Shown piece after piece: positions 21,617 through 32,253 of a stretch of DNA of 64,000 nt. Location of the stretch: contig CM075937.1 in NCBI GenBank assembly GCA_038030265.1, forward strand, positions 28,438,198 through 28,502,197, read 5' to 3'. This DNA comes from Corythucha ciliata (taxonomy: Eukaryota > Arthropoda > Insecta > Hemiptera > Tingidae). Position 1 is the stretch's first letter. Each line of letters begins with the position of its first letter. The notes under the pieces are model-generated. The model searched no databases. It was not told where the DNA came from and was given only the letters and a program-made list of their open reading frames with translations. The translations under genes and the position numbers were made by a program.

Positions 21617-24162
21617 TTAATTATCCCCTAAAAGATTAAGTTTTGCCAGAGTTTGTTTCACTGCTGCCGTTGGTCGATCGTAAGCTGTTTTTATTTTGTA
21701 GTAGCCCAATTGTATCAATAGCCAAATGTCGTAGGCCTCTTGAGGATAACACGCCGCTGTTGCATGGAAAATTTTAAAGCATGCGTCAGTCGCCGATGGA
21801 ATGTTGTGGAATTCGTAGAGGCTATTTTCGACTGCTACGAAGACTTTTGTAACGCTGGTGAAGGCTTCCCCGCAATAAACAATGATTGGCTGGAATGTCA
21901 CTTTGAGGTTTTCTAATTTTTTCCGACGTTCCGCTAAGACTGGTAGTACTTCACTCTCTGAAGGGACATGAATCACGTAGCCATCCACGACTTCCGGTCG
22001 ACTGGCATGCCAGGTACTTTTCGACCGGCGGACAGGCGATATATTGATAAGGAACGCAAGAAGTAGAATGGCGGCCGAAAACTTGGTCTGGTCGCTTCCT
22101 AAAATGAAATAAAAATGTTAAATATACAGGGTGTTCGGTCGTTTTGAGAAGTGATAGTTCACCAAAAATAGGATACATAACAATACCTAAAAGACCTATT
22201 CGGACAGTAAACTATCTCTTTTTGTTTTCAGGCAATGCTTTTTGAATTTATTTCAGGACCAATAGTAATTTTCCCCGAAAAACTGTTATTTCTCTGCTTG
22301 TACTGCTCTTTTTTCGAAAGTGAAAGTAGTTTCGAAATCCACAGAAACTGTCTACGAGGTGGAATCAATCTTCAAAGTTTCGCAAAAACCGAAGAATGTC
22401 AGGCTTTTTTTTCGTCGTCGTGTTACGCTATAATTAAGAAAAAATAGAATTTGCAATTTTAAAACAAAGTAAAGAGTCTCCAAGAATAGCTCAAAGGACT
22501 GTCAAACCACAAAAACATCACCGTTTTCCAGATTTTCAATCAAAACGTGGTATTTTTCTGGGAAAATTTAGCTCTTGGCCGGTCAAATAAGTTAATCTTC
22601 AGGAAATTCCGCATATGCAGTAGTTTTCCTTTTTTCAAATTTCATCCCATAAGTGATTTTAAAATCGCCTTGAACTTTTACCTTGTAATTTCACGATTTT
22701 TTTATTCTAAAACTACTCAATTCCGGGTCGAAACTTGGTTCGAAACTGTCATCACTTTTTTTCGAAAGATGCGCAGCACAAGCTGAGAAAAACTACGTGT
22801 GATGAAAAAAACTATTTTACGTAAAAATGACTACGAAAAAAAAGAAAAAAATCGAAAAATAAACAACCAAAAGAGGTACCTAGGACTTCTTCTTCCAATT
22901 TATGGTGTGCTATCAGCTATCACCCTATTGTATTTTTTGTACTCAAAACTGTCCACCCTGAATCAATTGGATTAGAAATTAAATCATTACCGTCAAGACG
23001 TTCGATTATATCACAGATCGACTTCTTCACGAATAAATCCTTCGTCGAATCTTTTTTCTTCACTGCGAGGTCGATGACATCCTGAGAATTTGCGTCAAGA
23101 AGGCGCAAGCCGTTCTCCTTGCCGGCATAAATTTTTGTGAAGTCTTCTAACAACAGTTGGTATCCTGAAGGTGACTTTAAAATTGGGAATCTATCCAGAT
23201 AGTTTTGGAGAGTGCCTTTCTCATGGTATAGGTACTTCAGCCTGGCATAAATTGTTGAACTCCAGTCTTCAGAAATGGACTGCCATGGCCCTGTTTTCAC
23301 GTTCTCCAACTTGGACAAAACGCTCTCGACGCCTGTGTCTTCTTCTAAAAAAAACAAAAAAAAAACGGCAAGTGTTTAGTCGAGCATTATTCCGTCTGCC
23401 AGCAGGTACTGCAAAAAAGCATGTACTGAGACTGAATATACCTGGCTGTAACTGGGACAGATCAATCCCTCCAGAAAACCTAGGGTCGCTCTCTGAAGAA
23501 GCGCTCGACGACCTCGATCTCGCTCTTTTCGAAGGGAGAATGCCCAAATTTATCAAGTATTTGACCCTTCGATTATGTGAATTTACGAGCCAACCAGATT
23601 GGTTTCGTTTCGACTGAAATCGTGTTGCGGCAAGATAAGGAGCGTAAAATAAAGCTGGTGACTCTTTGGGGAATAGTTCGGCAATTTCTCTTGAGAGGTC
23701 TAAAAACTTCGATCCGTTGAGCGGCGTTGGTTTCTCGTCGTTGAGATGGTGCTCGATCACCAGATCGCAAATCCTGTGCTTCAAATCGTCGCTGAGGGCG
23801 CCTCCGTCGGATTTGGCCCTCGACAGGATTTTTCTCCCTTCGGCTGTTTTCTCAAGTAAATGTTCCACCTGTTCAAAAAAAAAAAAAAAACATAATTATA
23901 TGAAAATCTGCCCCTTGAATTTATTCGTCTATTATACGTATTATGTATTTACTGAGTTATTCGTAGACGCGTGCGAGGAAATTTCCTCTTGGGACGGCGA
24001 ATATGACTGCGAACTCTCAGGGATCGACAGCGGGTCAGAAGTATGAGGTATGACCTGGAGCTCAGTATAGATTGCTTCTCTTTCGGGAACAAGCTGCCTC
24101 AGGAAAGATGAGTCCAGTGAATTACTGCGATCCGAAGTCGTTACCTGTGTAATAATTTGCAT
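21617..24162 (-). CDS. Four-exon gene of unknown function, 490 aa, apparently intact
   Basis: Exons 24162-23953, 23868-23442, 23344-22991 and 22098-21617 join with matching phases (0, 1, 1) at canonical GT/AG sites and total 491 codons with the stop. Exon 1 is Ser/Thr-rich and acidic. Exon 2 holds a helical block (LKHRICDLVIEHHLND...FLDLSREIAELFPKESPALFY) followed by an Arg/Ser-rich segment. Exon 3 has WSSTIYARLKYLYHEKG and GYQLLLEDF; exon 4 has KFSAAILLLAFLINISPV, then QPIIVYCGEAF and YPQEAYDIWLLIQLGYY. From memory this layout recurs in arthropod proteins of unknown function that are often multicopy. I see no nuclease or transposase motif. The start ATG is the first in the exon and is provisional. 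Intron 3 carries a MITE. Open frames over four exons argue that it is recent or selected. Confidence 0.7.
22127..22965. mobile_element. MITE in the third intron of the 490-aa gene
   Basis: Left end CAGGGTGTTCGGTCGTTTTG and right end, read inverted, CAGGGTGGACAGTTTTGAG form an imperfect terminal inverted repeat about 840 bp apart. No coding capacity. CAGGGTG-type ends resemble Tc1/mariner-derived MITEs, but a TA duplication is not clear at the right side. A partial relative ends near 50845. Confidence 0.5.
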
Positions 24163-24599
24163 TTCAGTTTTTGCAGCCCAAGTTCTTGTTTAAGAAGACT
24201 CTCAGCATATTTTGCTTGCCACAACATTACCAAACACCGTGGATGGGCCTTGGTAGGGGAGTGGGAGCAAAAGCAGCTGCCTGCCTGCTTGAACTCAACG
24301 CGTTACGATGCTCACTTTTTCCAGTTAAATTCGTAAAAATGTTTCTAAGGGGTCATGAAAGTGATCCCCTCCTGCCTATCATTCCCCACAATCTACCTAT
24401 TACTCCTCTCACCATTTTAAGCTTACAGTGTGAGATATCGAGTGTCGAGTGTGAGAGCATCCTTAGAAGACGAAACAGAAAGACAAGAAACTTGATTCCG
24501 ATGACGGCTCCCCCGAACAAGCCGGACCGTCTAAAATAAAAAGCTAAGAAATGTGATTTGGAAATGGTAATTTTCACGTTATCAACCTGCAGGCGTTAA
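24163..24599. other. Upstream flank of the 490-aa gene
   Basis: Presumably the promoter region of the minus-strand gene; I see no clear TATA box at a fixed distance. A plus-strand frame at 24171-24539 has no recognisable domain. TTAA at 24596-24599 is the likely left target site of the next MITE. Confidence 0.35.
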
Positions 24600-25179
24600 G
24601 GGGGAGTTTTACATGTGTCTCCTCGACCCCCCTCCAATCATACCCGGCGTTACGTAAATTATCGCCGTATTTCTGCACCAATCCTGGGTTTCAAGGTCTC
24701 ATTTAAATCTTCACGAAATTCCGCAGAACCGTGCGATCTTGCTTTCCTAAATAAGTCATTGAAAGAGCGTGAATTTTCAAGGTAAAAGTTCATGTGCGTT
24801 TTACAGTGAGGAAGTTTCACATTTTCCAAAAATATTTTTTTTCGATGAGGCATATCAATCCTTCCACGTAGGTAAATAAATAAATAAAAATTTAAAACCC
24901 TTCAGAAATATTTTTTATTTCTTAACAAAAGTTGGCATATTTGAAATCCAGCCAAAACCAACATTTTCCGCAACAAATAGATATATGAAAAAGTTCTGAC
25001 CCATGAAACTTCCTCGTTATTTTAGGGGTGAAATATGAAAAAAGAAGATCGTACGGTTGTGCGGAATTTCCTGAAGATTTAAATGAGACCTTGAAATCCA
25101 GGATTGGTGCAGAAATTCGTAACGCCGAGTGGGCGAGGTATGATTGGAGGGGGGTTGAGGAAACATGTAAAACCCCCCC
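24600..25179. mobile_element. piggyBac-like (TTAA) MITE copy with a nested MITE
   Basis: Inverted arms 24600-24760 and about 25040-25179 match each other (GGGGGAGTTTTACATGTG... with its complement; GGTCTCATTTAAATCTTC is shared). TTAA precedes the left end; the right flank is decayed (TAAA). It is a diverged copy of the family at 46609-46973 and 49672-49860. The centre is filled by another MITE at 24808-25015. Confidence 0.6.
24808..25015 (-). mobile_element. Nested MITE, GAGGAAGTTTCA family
   Basis: Ends GAGGAAGTTTCA and TGAAACTTCCTC. The interior matches, in inverse orientation and with a deletion, the MITE at 26498-26830 (shared words GATGAGGCAT and TCAATCCTTCCACG). Confidence 0.65.
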
Positions 25180-26497
25180 TAAAATTTGAGAGCTGTCACA
25201 TTTTTAGCGAAGATGATGAAACTTTAAAATCACTGACTGGCGATTGCGTCAGAACGGGAAGACCGATTGTGATGTTTCAAACGTCATTCTACAGGGAATT
25301 TGACGCTCTTTGAAAACAGAAATATAGTACAATTTTAGGTAAGATGCGAAAACTCGAGCAATGACGTAAACATTTCGATTGATTTTAAAAAGTCAGAATT
25401 TGGACCATTGTGAGTGGTTGGAGGGGGGGGGTAAGGTTACCTCCCCCCCCCTGGATCTTTCTCCATAAAATAGGCATAGTAAAATCACTAACACTCGACC
25501 TGCACTAACGCAACAACCTTACTGTAAACCTTGGTTTTTAAATTTGTTTTTCATTGTGGTCAGTGTGGGAGGGGGGGGGAATAGAGGCTTCTTGCGGATC
25601 TCGAAAAGGCCAGAAAACGTTTTTTCTTACAATCATACTTCTTTCCCGAGCTGAACGTGGAAGTACAAATAAGCAATGCAACGTGTTGAGCGTAATCGTA
25701 ACTAAGAAAACCGCCACAATGATTTGTGTATAAGTGAGAGAGCCAGAAAATTATTTGTTTACCCCTCCGACATCATCTTCCTTGAGCAAAGCAAGGTTCT
25801 CAGAGAACCGTATGCGATCGCCAACCGCAGGGATTAGTTCAGCAATTTGTTCCTGACTTAATTTTGTTAAAACCAAGCAGTCAATGCGCGCATCTGCGTG
25901 AAAAATCCAAAATTATTAAATTAAAATCAGAATTTAAGTTAAGCTCAAGGGGTTGAGCAGTGAAGAAAGAGGAGATCCAGAAAAGCAAGCACAGAGCATG
26001 TGAATGAAAAAAAGGAGGGCGAGCCAGCGGGCCCATTGGCGATCAAAGGGGGTTTTCGCAGCGTTCTGAAAAACCGTCGACAACTGGGCAACTGTTCTGG
26101 CGGCATATAATAGGAGTTAAATTGTCAGGTTGGGGAGTGAAGAGAAGTGAATAATGAACAAAAATACGTAATATCACAGGTCAGCACCATGCAAAAACGA
26201 AGATAAAAAAGATGTCGAGTACAATTGTCTCTAAAACAATAAAAATCAGCGCATTCTTGGTCTTATAGGTTTGTGTAATAGTTGTATACTCTGTTACGGA
26301 AGATCAGAATAATGGGACTGTTCGGGGGGGGGGGGGATTAAGTCCTGTTTGCGGGGGGAAAAAAAATCACGGCACGAGGTCTGATTATGATTTTGATGGC
26401 AAAACAAAGTCTAGTAATAAAAGATAATAGGCCTCCTTATCATCCATTTTAATGGACGAGAGGGAAAAATAAAAATTACGACTTTGTAGGCGACAAT
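25180..26497. other. Non-coding stretch
   Basis: No gene recognised. It contains G/C tracts (25424-25432, 25441-25451, 25570-25579, 26324-26335). A segment at 25205-25340 (AGACCGATTGT... TTTGAAAAC) resembles 48860-48975, so it is a dispersed repeat of unknown class. Confidence 0.35.
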
Positions 26498-26830
26498 GAG
26501 GAAGTTTCATGGGTCAGAACTTATTCATAAATCTATTTTTTAAGGATTATTTATGCTAAAATAGAGCCTTATTTTCTACTAGAGCTCTCCAATAATAAAA
26601 TAATGGAGGATAAACAGATGAGCTATTTAGAGGCATGAAAAGGACAGAGAATACAACGGATATTACGTTGCGGAAAATGTTCGTTTTGGCGGGATTTCAA
26701 ATACGCCCACTTTTGTTAAGAAATAAAAAATATTTCTGAAGGGTTTAAAATTTTTATTTATTTATCTACGTGGAAGGATTGACATGCCTCATCGAAAAAA
26801 AAAATTTTTTGGAAAATGTGAAACTTCCTC
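26498..26830. mobile_element. MITE, GAGGAAGTTTCA family (333 bp)
   Basis: Terminal inverted repeats GAGGAAGTTTCA and TGAAACTTCCTC; the inverted match extends outward by AAT/ATT. The right two thirds are similar to 5405-5700 inside the hAT MITE. No coding capacity. Superfamily unassigned. Confidence 0.7.
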
Positions 26831-26886
26831 ATTATTTTTAAAAACATATGGGATTCTCTTATTCCCTCTCAGATCAAACAATCAGC

Positions 26887-27064
26887 GGGCCTGTTCTGTA
26901 ACTCATAACGCGGGTGCTAGCAGAATATCTCAGCTGCCCCCCTATATTCTGTAACTATTAACGCGTGCGTTAGCGAAATAAACAAGGTGATTAATTGAAA
27001 GTAATCAGCTGAGAAATTTTGCTATTTTGCTAACGCGCGCGTTGAGTTACTGGATAGGGTCGGG
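26887..27064. mobile_element. Palindromic MITE
   Basis: Imperfect inverted ends GGGCCTGTTCTGTAACTC... and its complement, with inner inverted words (AACGCG, CAGCTGAGAAA). The terminal motif is like that of 950-1088, which suggests a shared family. Confidence 0.55.
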
Positions 27065-28127
27065 CTTAAATGAGTCGGTAAAAACAGGCCTCAGCGGTTG
27101 ATAACATTTAGGCGTTCACATTACGCGGCAACTAATAGCAAAAATGTGCAAGTTACATTCTCGTTTATTGGCAACTGTGCGGTGAAGCCATGTAGGCATC
27201 AAATACACTTAAAGACACAAAGACACCACGCCTGACTCGGCACCTTTTTATCTTGATGTACAGGGAAACCTTCAAACTCATTTTTATGCTTAAGATCATG
27301 CACATTACATACCACCAACGAGAAAAAGATATGTACTTTCTTTCGAATGTCGTTTCGTAGTGGCTAAGGCCCCAACGCTCGAGCAGGTCGCGAGTACACT
27401 TGTCCATGATTAGACTGAGCGAGTGATAATGGCCGAATGGCGAAGGCCCGCGAGAACGAGAATGATGAAAAACTGTGTCTGCACCCCGCCCGCTATAGAT
27501 GAGCACCTAGTCCTTTTCCTGATAATTCCTCGTGATTCTCGTTGAAGCAAGAATCTTCATTTAAAAAACCTGAGTCACTTCTTTAAATTTGTAAACACAA
27601 CGTCAAGACTTTGATGTGATCTTGCAATTTTTTGTCGACGCCTCGACGGAATTGGTTATTCTTGTCCTAATGTACCATAGTGACATTTACCAATGTGCTT
27701 GCGTTTCTACCCGAATTGGAAATGTAACAGCACCACAGTTTTTCATTCCAATATCATGAGGGAGTGACGTCATTGCCTCATTCGGACAGCTTTCCTGACA
27801 GCGTGAAATGAAATAATGTTATTTCATTGTGGACAATTTCTTGAAGGAAGGATCATGATTTTCTTATAAGATTATGGGGATCAATAACAGCATAATTGCA
27901 TTACGTTATGGTATTTTTCTACGACATTTCAATGAATTTCAATTAATACAATACTTATTTGGCCATCAACTTATGGTTCACGAAGGTACTCTTATTTCAT
28001 TACGCCATAACAATGTTTTTACATTACTGTGAAAGGGGATTTTTCTCAGTGAAAGAAGTAAATTACAATTTCAAATTGCAACAATTGCCGAATCAATATA
28101 AAAATTGACCAAATAGAATTACTTACA
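27065..28127. other. Non-coding stretch
   Basis: I see no gene. A 113-codon minus frame at 27165-27506 shows no domain. The sequence is AT-rich with ATTTCATT/AATGAAAT words recurring in 27780-28060. Confidence 0.35.
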
Positions 28128-28300
28128 CCCGTTTACCGTTTACACGGTTTAACCTTGTTGCTCAATTTGATGGAATTAATTTCATTGAATGGCTCAGGTA
28201 ATTTGATGGAGCAAGATTATGATAAGTACAAATGTTTACATGTTCCAATTTCATTGAATCCATGAAATTGAGCAACAAGATTAAACCATGTAAACGCGCC
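28128..28300. mobile_element. Inverted-repeat MITE next to the MADF ORF
   Basis: The arms GTTTACACGGTTTAACCTTG with TTGCTCAATTTGATGG (left) and their complement (right, ending TAAACGCGCC) give a hairpin of about 50-bp arms. It overlaps the upstream part of the open frame that leads into the MADF region, so that upstream frame is probably not coding. Confidence 0.6.
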
Positions 28301-28567
28301 TTTTCCTACATTGTTCATTTAAATAATTCAACGCACAAATATATTTTCTGTTGTCTTGCGAACGATTCAACCACAACAATCACACCGCCCTTCAGGCCTG
28401 TCCAGAACGAGTGGCATGCGTTGCAGTATGCGCCTCGCATGCGACAAAAGTCGAAAGGAGGGAGTAGAAAGAAGGCGCAAGCTGTGGCGAAAGGGAATCC
28501 AAGACCCCTGGATTTTCGTTCGACATTCAGTGCGACTCCAGCAGTTATTTTAGTTAAAAGTGTTGAA

Positions 28568-28930
28568 ATGGATTGGGGGAACGAAAAAACGTTGACCTTC
28601 ATTGAAGATTACAGGTCCCACGTGGTATTGTGGGACCAAAATAATAAAAATTATAACTATAAGACATTGAGGGCAGACGCCATCGATGCCTTAAGCACTA
28701 AGCATTCAATGTCGGCGGCCGAAGTAAAAAATAAAAAATTTGAGAAGTTATTTCTCCAGAGAGCACCAAAAACTGTGCACGAAGAAGTCAGGCTCGGGGG
28801 CTGACTCCCAGCCTTCACCCTGGTTTGCTTACTCAGCTCTCCTCTTTATCAAGGACTCAATCACGCCCCGAGAAACCAGGGACAGCGACGAGTCCCTTGC
28901 ACGTGCTGATCAACAATTATTGGAGGTGAG
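28568..28930 (+). pseudogene. MADF-domain protein of a Harbinger element, frameshifted
   Basis: From ATG at 28568 the frame reads MDWGNEKTLTFIEDYRSHVV and on through a MADF (Myb/SANT-like, Adf-1 type) DNA-binding domain. In an A-rich tract near 28725-28740 the homologous frame shifts by one base and continues as LRSYFSREHQKL...PSPWFAYSALLFI, the usual end of such domains. A strong donor-like GTGAGT follows at 28926. PIF/Harbinger elements encode this second protein beside the transposase; here it converges on the transposase relic, whose 3' end overlaps it by about 20 bp. The frame shift makes it a relic unless it is a sequencing error in the homopolymer. Confidence 0.7.
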
Positions 28931-30314
28931 TTCATTCCTTTGTAATAATTGAATGGCTGGCACGAGTAACGTTGAAACAGACGAAGTTAGATTTTTAGAA
29001 TCTAAGCAACCCAATACAATGTCCACTACTGTGCTTTCCACTTTAATTTCCATAGGCTTCCTGAATACTCTAAAAACAGATGCCAACAAGCCAAAAGCGT
29101 TCTCCACCACGCGTCTAGACCTAGAAAGGCGGTAATTGAAGACTCTTTTGGGGGAACCTTTCTTCAAGTCTGTTGAAAAGGGGTTCATCAGATTCGGAGA
29201 CAAGGCAAACGCGTCATCGCCTACTAGAGCATAAGGAATCGGGAGAGTCTGTCCAGGAAGTGGTTGTGGTTGCAAGCTGTGTTGAGAGCTATATGTATAG
29301 GGTGTACAAAAAGCGACTGTACAGAGAAAAACCAGTGAAGAGGCAACTCATTTCTGATCGAAATGACTATTTGCAATTTTCCGAAATTCCGCTTTGTTTC
29401 CGAGATATCCACCATTTTCTGATTTTTTCAGAAACAGCTTGTTGCACACGCAATAATTGTTGCAATGGCAAAAATGTTGAGCCCATTGGAAAGAGCACAA
29501 CATTTTCTATTTAAGGAGCCTATTTTTATCCAGATCAGACGACGTCTACTACGTTTTGAATCAGCTTATTATCCAGAAAATTTAATTCCAGAAGTATTGG
29601 TGATTTGGTGATGTAGTCAGAAAATTACGTTTTTTCGCCAATAAGCTGATTCAAAACGTAGTATATGTCGTCTGATCTGGATTAAAAAAGGCTCTTTAAA
29701 TAGAAAATGTTGTGCTCTTTCCAATGGGCTCATCATTTTTGCCATTGCAACTATTACTGCGTGTGGAACTAGCTGTTTCTGAAAAAATCAGAAAATGGCG
29801 GATATCTCGGAAACAAAGCGGAATTTCGGAAAATTGCAAATAGTCATTTCGATCAGAAATGAGTTGCCTCTTCACTGGTTTTTCTCTGTACAGTCGCTTT
29901 TTGTACACCCTATATAGCTCTCAACACAGCTGGTAAAAACGTCGAAATAGTTTGCTTCGAAACTTTGAACAGGTAGAAAAGGGAGGTCAGTGAATCACCA
30001 GACGCCAAATATCGAAGTGTGATGGCCAATTTAATTTTCGCCGGAATGGAGTCCCTGAAGCGCGTGTCTCTCTTCGTGATTTTCCCCTGAATTAAGCTTA
30101 AGATTTTCTCAAAGTCGTCTCGAGACATTCTAAAGAAATTCTTAAAGAGCGCTTCATCGCTCTCGAGTTCCGCCATAATTTTATAGTCCCGAGATTTCAG
30201 GAAATTTTTCATCCACACTCTTTTCGTTTCGTTTTTTTTCTTTCTTTTCCTACGCAAAATAAAGAACTTCGTCAAAAGTTGCAGAAAATCAGCTGGAAAG
30301 CCCGTTGCTGGCAT
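28910..30314 (-). pseudogene. PIF/Harbinger transposase relic, centre replaced by a palindrome
   Basis: The N-terminal part (30314-29910) has the typical start ESDEALFKNFFRMSRDDFEK, then KITKRDTRFRDSIPAKIKLA and TLRYLASGDS. The C-terminal part (29275-28910) has LPIPYALVGDDAFALSPNLM and RVVENAFGLLASVFRVFRKP, the last catalytic block of the DDE_Tnp_4 type. About 150 residues between them, where the first catalytic aspartates should lie, are missing, and the palindromic insert 29275-29931 occupies the place. The protein cannot be active. Element ends were not identified. Confidence 0.8.
29275..29931. repeat. Long palindromic (foldback) insert
   Basis: Arms of about 290 bp (29275-29573 and 29640-29931) are near-identical inverted copies around a 66-bp loop. 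An inner boundary TAGGGTGTACAAAAAGCG next to TA suggests a Tc1/mariner-type MITE. The outermost 19 bp on both sides (AGCTGTGTTGAGAGCTATA and its complement) are transposase coding sequence, so target DNA has been included in the inverted duplication. Confidence 0.8.
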
Positions 30315-30433
30315 TTAGTCAAGGAAAATGATATTATCCTAAAAAGATGATAGAAAAATCATATCTCGTAGGGTTTTGATTTTCGGACCATGGTTTAAGA
30401 AGTGTTTTCGATCGCAAATGAGGTGTAATTTTA

Positions 30434-30464
<31 letters not shown>

Positions 30465-30570
30465 CACTTATACGCATTCACCCTGTATAACTAGTTAGTT
30501 ACACAAATAGAATTTTTTTACTAGCGTGGTCGCAGCAGTAAGTTGTTCATAAACCGAACGGCTTTCTTAC
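30315..30570. other. Spacer with a 30-nt T-tract
   Basis: Non-coding; a long T run at about 30436-30465. It separates the Harbinger relic from the broken 3' end of the MULE/YqaJ gene. Confidence 0.5.
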
Positions 30571-32252
30571 CTGGTAGAAATACGCGTGCTTTTTGTTTAT
30601 TTCTCGGTCGGTGTTCCAGAAAGTGATTTTTCTTTCCTTCACACCCTCTTCAGGGGTCATTTCGCGACAAGAGTACGGGCACTTGACTTCCACGAGTAAG
30701 TCGTCTTCCGTCATTCCACCAGGCGTAGCTTCCAAGTAAGGAACTTCACTGTCAATTATGAGTCCACACGGGCTAACATTCACATTCAGCACTTTTTCAA
30801 CTTCTCTTAGTGCTTTTGACTCATTGATGCACCCGTATTGTGTCGCTTTCGATGAGAACTCGGAGTACAAAAGTATTTTCACGGTGACAGCAGTATTCGT
30901 ACTTGATTTCAATTTGCATACTGCGCCGAAATTGGAAGCCGTGAGACGTTTTCTTCGTTCTTCTTTCCATTTATCGGAGCAGTCCCGTGTCACATGCTCG
31001 AGTTCTGATTTTTTGATGTCATCAATATCTAGGGATTTCAAGAAAATTGCTGACTTATGCTCGTATTCGTTGTCGGACATGTCCGACGCGAAGTCCATAA
31101 TCTTCTTTACTGCTGAACAATCTCTTTTTTGGAACACGCGTTTCCCGGAGCATGACTTTTCTTGTATTTTTTCTCGTTAAAACCCCCTTCCGTCGAATGA
31201 TCAGGGAGGTAGTTCTCAGGCCGGGGCTTTTTTTTTAGATATTTCTCTTTGAAGCTTCGCGTGCATGGACGGCGAATTGTACGATATGGCTGAAGCCATG
31301 CACCGTCTTTGGTAAGAACCACGCTTAGTAAAATTAATTCTTTTTCCTCCTATCATTTTGCAAATGATAGCGTTGAACGACTCAGCACAGTTGCTAGTAA
31401 GATTCTGTATCAAGCTCTTACTGTGGCGAGCGACGTTAAGAAAAACATCTCGAAGAGATTCACCAATCTTCTCTTTTTCGAAATTGTTGAAAAAATTTGG
31501 CTCATCTTTGTTATCATTGGCGTTGCAAAAGTAGCCCGCGCATTTACTGTGGTCTCCAAATACGTGGCGAGGAACGTTGAGAATATCATCGCGAAGGCTA
31601 GCAATTTTCTCCTGCAGTGAAGTGTCCTCTTCCATCTATCGATGTACGATGACCTTCGAGACAGCAGTCCTCATCCTAAGAATGTTCGACCCTACAACTT
31701 TCCGTAGGCTCAAGGGGCCTGCTCTTTTGTCCTTGACCATTTCACGTAATTTATTGCATAAATTGCGGAGAACGTGGTTTTTGCATTCCACCTTTTCTAC
31801 GGGGGTTGAATTGTATGGTCGAGCGTTCACTATTTTATGATAGACACTGCTGTCTCCGTCTGCGATGAGTTTGTTGAACCTTACGCCGAACATTTCTTCA
31901 CTACTATTAAATCCTTGAAGAATAACATCACTCTCCATGGACAAAGATGAGCCGTTCCAGTTCCTGTAGCATTTATGTTGTTTCTTTAGTTTGTCTTCTT
32001 TCCCTTCGTCTTGTTGACAAACAGAACAGCATTTGTTCCGAACGCCCATGAAGATGATTTTTCTGGTCCTATATCCTACTATAGCAGCCTGGAAACAAAG
32101 ATCAATGTTTAGTTTAATTTTAACCATAGAAACGATCAGAAAAAAACACAACGCCCGAATGCGAGTTATATTTCGTCTTGTAGGATCTTTTGGCCCAACT
32201 GCCGTCAGCCACGACAGGAATCAATGGAGTACCATCGGTAGGGCCGCCCTAA
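30571..32252 (-). pseudogene. Mutator-like transposase fused to a YqaJ exonuclease domain, decayed and truncated at both ends
   Basis: On the minus strand an exon with VVADGSWAKRSYKTKYNSHS (to about 32159) is followed by an intron (acceptor TTTCCAG near 32092) and an exon with AAIVGYRTRKIIFMGVRNKC, LIADGDSSVY and NCAESFNAI. These supply D, D and E candidates of the arthropod Mutator-like domain. A C-terminal YqaJ nuclease-like domain follows (KRLTASNFGAVC, ATPGGMTEDDLLVEVKCPY, HAYFYQ). Damage: an in-frame TAG at 31636-31638 and two frame changes (about 31225-31300 and 31130-31150). The 3' side ends at a splice donor (CAG|GTAAGA near 30571) with no following exon. The 5' side ends where the foldback MULE arm begins at 32254. 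Confidence 0.8.
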
Positions 32253-32253
32253 T

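Noticed and set aside
28232..28567. N-terminal extension of the MADF ORF
   Set aside because: It overlaps an inverted-repeat MITE (28128-28300) and lacks domain character; the ATG at 28568 precedes the MADF consensus.
30571..31137. YqaJ domain as evidence of an integrated virus
   Set aside because: It is contiguous with a Mutator-like transposase in the known arthropod arrangement; no viral structural genes are nearby.
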